Source: Bradyrhizobium sp. CSS354 (GTDB lineage: Bacteria; Pseudomonadota; Alphaproteobacteria; Rhizobiales; Xanthobacteraceae). Taken from it: DNA of 64,000 nucleotides. This document shows positions 43,118 to 51,860 of this stretch, piece by piece. Both the position numbers and the translations under genes were made by a program. The notes below the pieces were generated by a model. The model did not search any database, was not told the DNA's origin, and saw only the letters and a list, made by a program, of their open reading frames with translations. Within the stretch, counting starts at the first letter, position 1. Every line of letters begins with the position of its first letter. The stretch is taken from the NCBI RefSeq assembly GCF_029051725.1, contig NZ_JAACFU010000004.1, positions 1-64,000 on the forward strand, written 5' to 3'.

Positions 43118-44986
43118 TCAGGCGGACCATTCCTCGCCCCAGACCTGCACGACGTGGCCCGGCGACACCTCGCGATATTGCCGAACGGGCGGCTGGTAGT
43201 CGGGCGCGCGCACCGGGCTTCTGATCTCGTCGTTCGCTACCTCGCGCCTGGTGCCGCGGCGCGCTGGATCCGGCACCGGCACGGCCGCCATCAGCTTCTT
43301 CGTATAGGGATGCTGCGGATTTCCGAACAGGGCCGCGCGTGGACCGGTCTCGACGATCTCACCGAGATACATCACCGCGACGCGATGGCTCATGCGCTCG
43401 ACCACCGCGATATCGTGCGAAATAAAGAGATAGGCAAGTCCCATACTGGCCTGAAGGTCCAGCATCAGATTGACGACCTGCGCCTTGACCGAAACGTCGA
43501 GCGCCGAGACCGCTTCGTCCGCGACGATCAGCTTCGGTCCGAGCGCGAGCGCGCGGGCAATGCAGATGCGCTGGCGCTGGCCACCGGAGAATTCGTGCGG
43601 AAAGCGCGCGGCCATGTCGGCGGTGAGACCAACGCGAACGAGCAGGTCGGCGACCTTCTCCCGCGCCTGCGACGCCGTGGCGAGCCCGTTGGCGAGCAAT
43701 GGGGCCGCAATCGCCGTTCCCACCGACATGCGCGGATTGAGGCTCGCGAACGGATCCTGAAACACGATCTGCATCTGCTTGCGGAAGTGGCGCAAGGTGC
43801 GGGCATTCATGGCCAGCACATCCTGCCCGTCGATCAGGACGGTGCCGCTGTCCGGCTCCGTCAGCTTGAGAATGGAGCGGCCCGTCGTCGACTTGCCGCA
43901 GCCGGATTCGCCGACCAGCGCCAGCGTCTCGCCAGCGCGCAAGGTGAAGGAGATGTTCTCGACCGCATGAACGCGGCCCGAGACCTTGCCGAACAGGCCC
44001 GAGCGGATCGGAAAGCGCGTCGTGAGGTTGGAGACTTCGAGCAGCGGTCGCTCGGCAATCGAGACCGTATCGGGCGTCTCCGCCGGCTCGTCCGAGGTTC
44101 CCGTCAGCTTATCGACGATCGGAAAGCGCATCGGCCGCGTCCGCCCGTCCATCGAGCCGAGGCGTGGCACGGCGGCGAGCAGTGCCCTTGTGTAGGGATG
44201 CGAAGGGGCTGCGAAGATGCGCGAGGTATGGTCGGTTTCTACCGCCTGCCCGCCATACATCACCACGGTGCGGTCCGCGATCTCGGCAACCACGCCCATG
44301 TCGTGAGTGATGAAGAGGATCGACATCTCCTCTTCCTGCTGAAGCTCCTTCAACAGCTCCAGGATCTGGGCCTGGATTGTGACGTCGAGCGCGGTGGTCG
44401 GCTCGTCGGCGATCAGCAGCCTCGGCTTGCAGGCCAGCGCCATCGCGATCATCACACGCTGGCGCATGCCGCCGGAAAAGCGATGCGGATGCTCGTGGAA
44501 GCGCGACTTCGCCGCAGGTATCCGCACGCGGTCGAGCAGGCGGATGGTCTCGGCCTCCGCCGCCGCGCGCGACAGGCCGCGGTGCTGAATCAGCGCTTCC
44601 GCAATCTGGAAGCCGATGGTGAGCACCGGATTGAGGCTCGTCATCGGCTCCTGGAAGATCATGGCGATGTCGTTGCCGCGAACATCCTTCATGCTCGCTT
44701 CGGGCAGCGTCAGCAGGTCGCGACCGGCAAGCCGGACACTGCCTTCGACGCGGCCGGTCTCCTTCGGGATGAGCCGCATGATCGAGAGCGCGGTGACGCT
44801 CTTGCCCGAACCGGATTCGCCGACGATCGCCACGGTTTCCCGCGAGGCAATATCGAACGATACATCGCCGACCACGGGAATCCATTGCCGCTCGCGCAGG
44901 AAGGACGTCGTCAGGCCGGAAACCGACAGCACCGGCGACTGCGCGTTGATAGCGACTTGATCAGCTCCGCTTGCGCCCATGCTCAT
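43118..44986 (-). CDS. Fused double ABC ATPase, peptide/opine importer type (DppD-DppF)
   Basis: The product is 622 residues with two nucleotide-binding domains. The first (about 18-290) has Walker [12 protein letters not shown], signature FSGGMRQRV and Walker [13 protein letters not shown]. The second (about 315-600) has [20 protein letters not shown] and [12 protein letters not shown]. The end of each domain has the oligopeptide-type extension ([21 protein letters not shown]) typical of DppD/DppF. In E. coli these are two proteins; here they are fused, as in GsiA. It powers the permeases at 47322-49151. It is the last gene of the six-gene operon. Confidence 0.95.
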   Translation of the reverse strand: MSMGASGADQVAINAQSPVLSVSGLTTSFLRERQWIPVVGDVSFDIASRETVAIVGESGSGKSVTALSIMRLIPKETGRVEGSVRLAGRDLLTLPEASMKDVRGNDIAMIFQEPMTSLNPVLTIGFQIAEALIQHRGLSRAAAEAETIRLLDRVRIPAAKSRFHEHPHRFSGGMRQRVMIAMALACKPRLLIADEPTTALDVTIQAQILELLKELQQEEEMSILFITHDMGVVAEIADRTVVMYGGQAVETDHTSRIFAAPSHPYTRALLAAVPRLGSMDGRTRPMRFPIVDKLTGTSDEPAETPDTVSIAERPLLEVSNLTTRFPIRSGLFGKVSGRVHAVENISFTLRAGETLALVGESGCGKSTTGRSILKLTEPDSGTVLIDGQDVLAMNARTLRHFRKQMQIVFQDPFASLNPRMSVGTAIAAPLLANGLATASQAREKVADLLVRVGLTADMAARFPHEFSGGQRQRICIARALALGPKLIVADEAVSALDVSVKAQVVNLMLDLQASMGLAYLFISHDIAVVERMSHRVAVMYLGEIVETGPRAALFGNPQHPYTKKLMAAVPVPDPARRGTRREVANDEIRSPVRAPDYQPPVRQYREVSPGHVVQVWGEEWSA

Positions 44987-44995
44987 GCCAGTGTC

Positions 44996-45922
44996 CTAAT
45001 AGCCACGAGTACGGTCGACACGCCCCGGCAATTCTTCACCGCGGCGGTGACGCGCGATCACGTCCAGCACGAAATCGACCGCCGTGTCCGGCGTGGTCAT
45101 GCTGGCATTGTGCGGCGTGACCAGGATGCGCGGGTGGCCCCAGAACGGATGGCCTGCGGGCAGCGGCTCCGGTTCGGCGACGTCGAGGACGGCGCCTGAC
45201 AATGCGCCGCTGTCGAGCGACGCGAGAAAGTCGGCTTCGACCAGATGCGGGCCACGCCCGACGTTGACGAGCGACGCGCCGCGCGGCAGGCGCGCGAACA
45301 AGTCTGCATTCAGGATGCCGCGGGTCTCGTCGGTCAAAGGCAGCAGGCAGACGAGAATGTCGGTCTGCGCAAGGAAATCCGGCAACGACTCCATGCCCGC
45401 ATAACAGGTGACGCCGTCGAGCTCGCGCGGCGAGCGGTTCCAGCCGACAAGCGGAAAGCCGAACGCCGTGAGGCGTTCCAGCACGGCCTGGCCGAGCTGG
45501 CCAAGGCCCATCACGCCGACGCGCCGCCGCCTCGCCGGCGTGATCCGGATCTCGCGCCAGACCTGTTCCTTCTGCTGGTTGATGAAGTGCAGGAGATCGC
45601 GATGCAGAGCGAGCACCGCCATGGTGACGTATTCGACCATGGTCTCGGCGATGCCGGGCTCCAGCATGCGCACCAGCGGAATGTGTGGCGGAACTTTTGA
45701 CGCGTCGAACTGGTCGACCCCCGCACCGACCGAGAAGACCAGCTCGAGATTGGGGAAAGTCGTCGCGATGTCGTCCGGCGGCACCCACGCCACGAGATAG
45801 CGGACGTCAGCGGGATCGCCGATGTCGGGCCAGAGCCGAAACGGAACATCGGGCGCGCGCTCGGCGAAGAAGCCCGCCCACTCAGCGCCCCGAACCATGT
45901 TGGCCTTGTAGAGGACCGTCAT
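44996..45922 (-). CDS. Glyoxylate/hydroxypyruvate reductase A-like dehydrogenase
   Basis: The product is 308 residues. It has the NAD-binding motif GVMGLGQLGQAVLERLTAFG, the Arg in NVGRGPHLVE, Glu in DVAEPEPLPAGHPFW and His in VTPHNAS. The end of strand 2 (GWNRSPRE, with Asn-Arg) indicates NADPH. Length and blocks match GhrA, which reduces glyoxylate and hydroxypyruvate to glycolate and glycerate. It sits in an ABC-importer operon, 12 bases after a FAD oxidoreductase and 9 bases before the ATPase, which supports a metabolic partnership with those genes. Confidence 0.92.
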   Translation of the reverse strand: MTVLYKANMVRGAEWAGFFAERAPDVPFRLWPDIGDPADVRYLVAWVPPDDIATTFPNLELVFSVGAGVDQFDASKVPPHIPLVRMLEPGIAETMVEYVTMAVLALHRDLLHFINQQKEQVWREIRITPARRRRVGVMGLGQLGQAVLERLTAFGFPLVGWNRSPRELDGVTCYAGMESLPDFLAQTDILVCLLPLTDETRGILNADLFARLPRGASLVNVGRGPHLVEADFLASLDSGALSGAVLDVAEPEPLPAGHPFWGHPRILVTPHNASMTTPDTAVDFVLDVIARHRRGEELPGRVDRTRGY

Positions 45923-45934
45923 GCCGCAAAACCC

Positions 45935-47263
45935 TCAGAAGGGGCTGACCGGCGCGAGCCGGCGGCCGTCGATCAGGCGCTTGTGGCTGTAGGCCGCGGG
46001 ATCGACGAGCGGCGTCGCGCCCGTTACGATGTCGGCGGCGAGCTTGCCAGCCGCAGGACCGATGCCAAAGCCGTGGCCGGAGAAGCCGGTGGCGAGGAAG
46101 AAGCCGGGCATGGCGTCGACCGGCGAGATGACGGGGATGGTGTCCGGCGTGCAGTCGATCGTCCCGCCCCAGGCTTCCGCGATCTCGATCTCTTTCAGCT
46201 CCGGGTTCGACTTGATCAACGAAGCCAGCGCGGCATTGACCAGAGACATGTCAGGCGCGGGATCGCGCACGCGCTCGGTCTCGAACGGCGACAGCTTGTC
46301 CAAGCTCCAGCTCGTGCCGCGCATGAGCTGGTCGAAGAAGGATTTGCCGAACGACAGTTTCAAGCCGTTCTTGCGATGCAGATAGGTTGGCCAGAAGGTC
46401 CGCGCGTAGCGAAACAGATCGGGCGACAGTTCAACCGTGCCGCGGTTGCGCAGCGCCAGCGTAAAGCCGCCGTCGAGGCGGCGGCGGATGCAATAGAAGT
46501 CGGTGCCGAGCGCGCCGGAGGTGATCTCCGGCCCCGGCGTGGTCCGGCACGCGGTGGCGTTGACGAGGCCGATCGGCAGCTCGATGCCATGGCGGCGGCA
46601 GAACAGCGACGACCAGGCGCCGCCGGACAGCAGCACCGATTGCGTGCGAATGGTGCCCTTCTCGGTGACGACGGCGCTCACCCGTCCGCCTTGCGTCTCT
46701 AACCCACGCGCGGCGCAGCCCTGATGAATGGTGACGCCGTGTTTTCGCGCGGCGGTCGCAAGCGCCGGCACGGCCATCGAGGGCTCGGCGCGCCCGTCGC
46801 TGGGCGTGTGCAATCCGCCGACCCATGTTTCGGAATTGCCGGGCACGCGCTCGGCGACTTCCGCCGGCGTCAGAACGGTCGAGTGGACCTGCATCTCGCG
46901 CGCCGTTGCGGCCCATCGCTCCCAGCTGGCGAGTTCGTCCTTGCTCTTGGTCAGGAACAGCACGCCGGTACGGCGGAAGCCGGCATCGACGCCGGCATCG
47001 TTCTGCATATCCTCCCATAACCGCAGCGCCTCGCGCGCCAGCGGGATCTCCTCACGCGCGCGACCCTGCTGGCGGCACCAGCCCCAATTGCGACTCGACT
47101 GCTCGCCGCCGACATGGCCCTTCTCGACCAGGGCGACGGAGAGGCCCTTCTTCGCGAGGTGATAGGCCGCGGAGACGCCTATGACGCCGCCGCCGATGAC
47201 GACGACATCCACCTGCGCCGGCAGGCGTTCGTCGCTGTTTATACGGGTGAGCGGCGGGGACAT
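45935..47263 (-). CDS. FAD-dependent amino-acid oxidoreductase (DadA/glycine-oxidase-like)
   Basis: The product is 442 residues. The FAD motif VVVIGGGVIGVSAAYHLAKK is at about 19-38 and the ribose-binding Glu in VALVEKGHV follows. SSRNWGWCRQQGR and the late block GFFLATGFSGHGFGIGPAAG complete the DAO/DadA pattern. These enzymes oxidise D- or N-substituted amino acids to imino acids and hence 2-keto acids. It lies between the permease genes and the GhrA-like gene of the same operon, so it probably processes the imported compound. The ATG at 47263 follows caggag. Confidence 0.92.
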   Translation of the reverse strand: MSPPLTRINSDERLPAQVDVVVIGGGVIGVSAAYHLAKKGLSVALVEKGHVGGEQSSRNWGWCRQQGRAREEIPLAREALRLWEDMQNDAGVDAGFRRTGVLFLTKSKDELASWERWAATAREMQVHSTVLTPAEVAERVPGNSETWVGGLHTPSDGRAEPSMAVPALATAARKHGVTIHQGCAARGLETQGGRVSAVVTEKGTIRTQSVLLSGGAWSSLFCRRHGIELPIGLVNATACRTTPGPEITSGALGTDFYCIRRRLDGGFTLALRNRGTVELSPDLFRYARTFWPTYLHRKNGLKLSFGKSFFDQLMRGTSWSLDKLSPFETERVRDPAPDMSLVNAALASLIKSNPELKEIEIAEAWGGTIDCTPDTIPVISPVDAMPGFFLATGFSGHGFGIGPAAGKLAADIVTGATPLVDPAAYSHKRLIDGRRLAPVSPF

Positions 47264-47321
47264 GGGAGACTCCTGGCATTCAGTTCGATCGAGACAGCTC
47301 GGCTCGTCGCTAGTTTGCAGA

Positions 47322-48197
47322 TCATGGGATGTTCATTCGCGGATCGAGCGCATCGCGCAGGCCGTCGCCGAGGAAGTTGAAGCTCGTGACCGCCAGCGTG
47401 ATGGCGACGCCCGGCGCGATCGCGAGCCAAGGCGCGCTGGTGAGATAGATCTGCGCGTTGTTGAGCATGTTGCCGAGGCTCGCCGCCGGCGGCTGGATGC
47501 CGTAACCGAGATAGCTCAGATAGGACTCCAGCAGGATCGCCTTGGCGACGTTCAGCGTCGCAGCCACCACGATCGGCGCGACCGCGTTGGGCACGAGCTC
47601 GCGGAACATGATCCGCAGGTTCGACGAGCCGAACGCGAGTGCAGCAACCGCAAACTCGCGTTCCCGCAGCGAGCGCACCTGGGCCTCGACGACGCGGGCC
47701 ACCCACATCCATGCGGTTGCCGCGATCAGCACGGTGGTGGTGACGAAGCCGGGCTCGATGAGCGCCGCGAGCGCAAGCAGCAGGAAGATGGTCGGAAAGC
47801 AGAGCATGGCATCGACGAGCCGCATCAGCACCGCACCGACTGCGCCGCCATAGAAGCCGGCGAAGGCGCCGACGGCGATGCCCACCGCCATCGCGATCAC
47901 CATCGCGACGAAGCCGATCGACAGCGAGACACGCGCGCCCATCATCAACCGGGCCAGCACATCGCGGCCGAGTTCGTCGGTACCGAGGATGTGCGCGCCG
48001 GAAAACGGCGGCGCGAAGCGCTTCATGATGTCGATATAGGTATCGTCGAACGGCAGGAGGTACGGGCCGAATGCCGAACCGAGGATGAGCAGCAGAATGA
48101 TCACGGCGCCCGCGAGCGCGAGCCGGTGCCGGCGGAAGCGCCGCCAGGCGGCCTGGCCCGGCGCGAGCTGAACGGTCGTGAGGGCTGCGCTCGTCAT
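47322..48197 (-). CDS. ABC transporter permease, DppC type
   Basis: The product is 291 residues with six transmembrane segments. It has the ABC contact loop EFAVAALAFGSSNLRIMFRE (EAA motif) and the N-terminal oligopeptide-permease domain HILGTDELGRDVLARLMMGA. It is the second inner-membrane subunit of the importer. Its start is three bases from the end of the DppB-type gene. Confidence 0.95.
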   Translation of the reverse strand: MTSAALTTVQLAPGQAAWRRFRRHRLALAGAVIILLLILGSAFGPYLLPFDDTYIDIMKRFAPPFSGAHILGTDELGRDVLARLMMGARVSLSIGFVAMVIAMAVGIAVGAFAGFYGGAVGAVLMRLVDAMLCFPTIFLLLALAALIEPGFVTTTVLIAATAWMWVARVVEAQVRSLREREFAVAALAFGSSNLRIMFRELVPNAVAPIVVAATLNVAKAILLESYLSYLGYGIQPPAASLGNMLNNAQIYLTSAPWLAIAPGVAITLAVTSFNFLGDGLRDALDPRMNIP

Positions 48198-48200
48198 CGC

Positions 48201-49151
48201 CTAGCCCACCCGGATCCTGGGATCGACGACGGCATAGAGGATGTCGGCGAGCAGCGACCCAATCAGCACCATGATCGCCGAGAACATCAGGATGCCCATC
48301 ACCACGGGATAGTCGCGGTAGCCGATGGAATCGAGGAACAGCCGGCCCATGCCCGGCCAGGTGAACACGGTCTCGGCGACCAGCGCGCCCCCGAGCAGCG
48401 TCGGAAACTGAAGGCCGGCCACCGTGATCATCGGCAGCAGCGCGTTCCGCAAGGCGTGAACCGTAAGGATCCGCCATTCCGGCATGCCCTTGGCGCGCGC
48501 GGTGCGGATGTAGTCCTGGTTGATCACCTCGAGCATGGAGGAGCGCATGAAGCGGCCCCACATCGCGGTCTCGACCAGCGCCAGCACCAGGGCCGGCGCG
48601 ATCAGATGATGCAGCAAGTCGAGGAAGGAGCCATCGCCGACGGTCTGCCGGTTGCCGGCCGGCAGCCAGCCGAGCTTCACCGAGAACACGTAGATGGTGA
48701 CGAGTCCGAACCAGAAGGTCGGGATCGACAGCGCGATCATGGCGCCGACGGTTGCGAGCGTATCGAACAGCGAATAGCGGCGCAGCGCACCGAGCACACC
48801 GATCCAGCAGCCGAGCAGGACGGCGATGATGGTCGCGGTCGCCATTAGCTCCAGCGTGGCGCCGAGATGAGAAGAGATCACCGACAGCACCGCCTCGCCG
48901 TCGCGATACGAGCGGCCCCAATCGCCCCTCAGCATCCGGCCGAACCAGTCGAGATACTGGATCGGCAGCGGCCGATCGAGCCCGAGCTGCCGGGTAACGC
49001 GATCGAGGTCCTCCTGCGTCATCTGCGCGGACGCCGCGAATTGCGAGAGCGGACCGCCGGGCGCCAGATGCAGGATGGCGAAGCCGATCGCGGACACGAT
49101 CACCAGCAACATGATCGCCTGCGCCAGGCGATTGGCGACGTAACGGGCCAT
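48201..49151 (-). CDS. ABC transporter permease, DppB type
   Basis: The product is 316 residues. It begins MARYVANRLAQAIMLLVIVS, the usual DppB/OppB start, with six transmembrane segments and the EAA loop DYIRTARAKGMPEWRILTVH. It is the first inner-membrane subunit, 27 bases downstream of the binding-protein gene. Confidence 0.95.
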   Translation of the reverse strand: MARYVANRLAQAIMLLVIVSAIGFAILHLAPGGPLSQFAASAQMTQEDLDRVTRQLGLDRPLPIQYLDWFGRMLRGDWGRSYRDGEAVLSVISSHLGATLELMATATIIAVLLGCWIGVLGALRRYSLFDTLATVGAMIALSIPTFWFGLVTIYVFSVKLGWLPAGNRQTVGDGSFLDLLHHLIAPALVLALVETAMWGRFMRSSMLEVINQDYIRTARAKGMPEWRILTVHALRNALLPMITVAGLQFPTLLGGALVAETVFTWPGMGRLFLDSIGYRDYPVVMGILMFSAIMVLIGSLLADILYAVVDPRIRVG

Positions 49152-49178
49152 CTCAGGCGATCTCGCGCACCTGAACCA

Positions 49179-50870
49179 TCAAGCCCAGTACCATTCGCGG
49201 ATGTTCCAGCAGTTGATCGACATGTTGATGTTGGGACGGAAACCCTGGAGCCCTTCCTTCACGCCCTCGGCGATGAAGCCCTGGAACAGCGGCAGGATCG
49301 CGAGGTCGTCGCGGATGAGCTTTTGCAGATTGCCATAGGTCGACTTGCGCTGCGTCAGATCGAATTGCTTGGCACCTTCTGCGAGAAGCCGATCCGCCTC
49401 AGGGTTGCGATACTGATAGGTGTTGTAGCCGCGGCCACCCTTGGCAGGAATGGCGCCGGAGCCGAAGCGAGGCGTCACGTCGGGGTCGCTGCCCAGCATG
49501 AAATTCACCCCCACGATCACCGAATTGAATTTCGACTGCTGCCAGAAATCGCCCCAGATCACGGCCGCCGGCATGTTGTTCACGCGCATCGCGGCACCGA
49601 TCGCGCGCCAGTCCTGGATCAGCAGTTGCTGGGTTTGCTCCCGCACCGCATTGCCCGACGTTGTGGAATTGGCGAACTCGAGCTTGACGCCGCCTTTCTC
49701 GCGCACCCCGCCAGCGCCGCGGACCCAACCGGCCGCATCGAGCAGCGTGTTGGCCTTGGCCGGATCGTATTTGTGCTGCGGCAGTCCCTGCTGGAACGAC
49801 CAGGCCTGTTGCGGCACGAAGCTTTCGGTCTGCGTCGGCAAGCCGTAGTTCAGCGCGTCGATGATCGCCTGCTTGTTGATCGCAAGATAAAGCGCCTCGC
49901 GCACGGTGCGGTCCGCCAACGCGCCGAACTCCAGATTGGGGGCGATGTGCTCCACCGACGACGTCGAGGAGACAAATATCTTGCGCCCCTTCAGCGTCTT
50001 CGCCTCCTGCACGAAGTTCGGCAAAATGCCTTGCAGGCCGGTGTAATCGACCTGCCCGGTGCGGAACTGAGTGTAGAGGACGGTCAGGTCCGGAATATAT
50101 TTGAACACCACGCGCTCAACGTAAGGTCCCTTGCCGTGATAGCCGGTGTGAGCATTCAACTGAATGTGGTCCCCGGGCACGCGCTCGCCCCAGCGAAACG
50201 GCCCGGTGCCGACAGGCGCGTTGTGGAACGGCGAGGCGTTCGGATCGGTCACCTTCTCCAGGATGTGCTTGGGTACGATGAAGGTCAGCGATCCCAGGAT
50301 CGACATATAGGGCGAATAGGGAGCTTCCATGCGCCAGTGAATCTCGTCGGGCGCGACGACCTTGATGTCCTTCACGAGGCTATGGCCGACGCGGCTGCGC
50401 GCGCGGAAATCGGGATTGTTGATCAGCTCGAGCGAGAACTTGACGTCGTCGGCCGTGAACGCCGTGCCGTCGTGCCATTTCACGTCGCTGCGGAGCTTGA
50501 TCTTCCAAGTCAGGCCGTCGGCCGACAGGCCGCCATTCTCGATGGTCGGGACTTCGCGGGCGAGGTCGGGAACGAACTTGCCGTCGGGATCGATGAACCA
50601 GAGCGGCGAGAACACCTGCCACCAGATGCCCTGATCGACTTCGATGCCCGGCATCAGGGGATGAAAGACCGTCGGCTCCTGTGACAGCGCCGCGATCACC
50701 TGCCCGCGCGGCTTGTCCGGCGGTTGGGTCGGGCGTTCGGTCTGCGCAAATGCGTTGCCCGAAAGCGTCCATCCCGCCGCGGCGCCCGCACCGAGCTGAA
50801 AGATCTGACGGCGATTCGGAATGCCGAGTTGCAGTGCCCCAACGCCGAACTTCCCGGTGTCGTCCGCCAT
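49179..50870 (-). CDS. ABC transporter substrate-binding protein (SBP_bac_5), Tat-like signal
   Basis: The product is 563 residues in the periplasmic peptide/nickel-binding class 5 family. The blocks DGLTWKIKLRSDVKWHDGTA and FTADDVKFSLE, the region VGTGPFRWGERVPG, and DRTVREALYLAINKQAI are diagnostic. The N-terminus has the twin arginine PNRRQIFQLGAGAAAGWTLS followed by GNAFAQ, suggesting Tat export. The ATG at 50870 follows acggagag; the GTG/ATG frame upstream is less likely. It is the first gene of the operon, transcribed away from the XRE-cupin regulator. Confidence 0.95.
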   Translation of the reverse strand: MADDTGKFGVGALQLGIPNRRQIFQLGAGAAAGWTLSGNAFAQTERPTQPPDKPRGQVIAALSQEPTVFHPLMPGIEVDQGIWWQVFSPLWFIDPDGKFVPDLAREVPTIENGGLSADGLTWKIKLRSDVKWHDGTAFTADDVKFSLELINNPDFRARSRVGHSLVKDIKVVAPDEIHWRMEAPYSPYMSILGSLTFIVPKHILEKVTDPNASPFHNAPVGTGPFRWGERVPGDHIQLNAHTGYHGKGPYVERVVFKYIPDLTVLYTQFRTGQVDYTGLQGILPNFVQEAKTLKGRKIFVSSTSSVEHIAPNLEFGALADRTVREALYLAINKQAIIDALNYGLPTQTESFVPQQAWSFQQGLPQHKYDPAKANTLLDAAGWVRGAGGVREKGGVKLEFANSTTSGNAVREQTQQLLIQDWRAIGAAMRVNNMPAAVIWGDFWQQSKFNSVIVGVNFMLGSDPDVTPRFGSGAIPAKGGRGYNTYQYRNPEADRLLAEGAKQFDLTQRKSTYGNLQKLIRDDLAILPLFQGFIAEGVKEGLQGFRPNINMSINCWNIREWYWA

Positions 50871-51088
50871 GACCACTCTCCGTTGTCGCACGCGGCACCG
50901 TCTCCCGCGCCCCCGAGATCCCCGGCAAGGGACAGGAGTGGGCTTTAGTGCTTCTAAATTTTTCTATCAAAAGTTCATCACGACTAAATACAGCTGTCAA
51001 TCGCATTGCTAGGATGCGCGACCTTTTCACTTCGACTGAAGCTCCGGACCGTCGTCCTCCGGGCTGAGATGATGCATGGGAGAGCGAC
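50871..51088. promoter_or_regulatory. Divergent promoter region of importer operon and regulator
   Basis: A 218-base gap between two divergent genes. It contains an AT-rich patch (50951-51001, cttctaaatttttctatcaa and following) unlike the GC-rich neighbours. On the minus strand it holds TTGACA (50995-51000) as a possible -35 for the binding-protein gene, without a good -10. The XRE-cupin regulator probably binds here. Confidence 0.5.
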
Positions 51089-51721
51089 ATGGATGGTCGC
51101 GGCGAGATCAACGATCCGAAGGATGCCCCGGCGATCGAGGCCGACGATGCCGTCGACCAGCGCCTCGGCGAAACCGTGCGGCTGCTGCGCCAGCGTGCGG
51201 GCCTGTCGATCCAGGACGTCGCCAACACGACCGGCCTCTCCAACGGCATGATCAGCCAACTCGAACGCGCGCGCGCCATGCCGTCGATTCGCACGTTGCG
51301 CCTGCTCAGCATCGCGCTCGACGTTCCCATCTCCTATTTCTTCGAGACCACCGATCCCGCCGACGTGCAGCGCTATATCGTGCGCAAGAACAGCCGGCGT
51401 CTGCTGCGGCTCACCGCCAGCGGGGTGGTCAAGGAAGCGCTGACGCCGGCAGACAAAGGCCAGCTCGAACTCTACGAGCTCACGCTCAATCCCGGCGCCT
51501 CGTCCGGCACCGACTTCCTGCAGCACACCGGCGAGAAGGCGGGCTATATCCTCTCGGGCAGCCTGCGGCTGTGGCTCGACAACCAGGCCCATCTGCTCGA
51601 GGCCGGCGACAGCTTTCGCTTTCCGAGCATCGTGCCGCACATGTTCGACAACCCGACCCAGCAGACCGCGCGCGTGATCTGGGTGACGACGCTGCGCCAG
51701 ACCGATTCGCCGGCAGGTTGA
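51089..51721 (+). CDS. XRE-family regulator with cupin domain
   Basis: The product is 210 residues. An XRE helix-turn-helix occupies residues 25-85 (LRQRAGLSIQDVANTTGLSN, then GMISQLERARAMPSIRTL). A cupin sensor follows at about 130-200 (NPGASSGTDFLQHTGEKAGY, then GDSFRFPSIVPHMFDNPT). PuuR-like regulators of this build respond to amines and amino acids. It is divergent from the importer operon and most likely controls it. The ATG at 51089 follows ggagagcgac. Confidence 0.93.
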   Translation: MDGRGEINDPKDAPAIEADDAVDQRLGETVRLLRQRAGLSIQDVANTTGLSNGMISQLERARAMPSIRTLRLLSIALDVPISYFFETTDPADVQRYIVRKNSRRLLRLTASGVVKEALTPADKGQLELYELTLNPGASSGTDFLQHTGEKAGYILSGSLRLWLDNQAHLLEAGDSFRFPSIVPHMFDNPTQQTARVIWVTTLRQTDSPAG

Positions 51722-51860
51722 AGCAACCACCCGACACCACCGCAAATTGCCCCTCGACGCCGCCGCGCGGAATCTGTAGCTGACATCTGTAGCTCACGTG
51801 GAGCCGGACATTGATAGGGCGGACACGAGGGGTCCGCGACTGACGCGTTGGTGTGAGATC

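Noticed and set aside
43031..45199. A 722-residue plus-strand frame across the ABC ATPase
   Set aside because: Fully antisense to the fused DppD-DppF gene, whose motifs are intact; the product has low-complexity Arg/His content and no domain.
47239..48921. A 560-residue minus-strand frame overlapping both permeases
   Set aside because: Shadow of the DppB and DppC genes in another frame; no domains.
48867..50684. A 605-residue plus-strand frame across the binding-protein gene
   Set aside because: Antisense to the SBP_bac_5 gene and lacking any recognisable motif.
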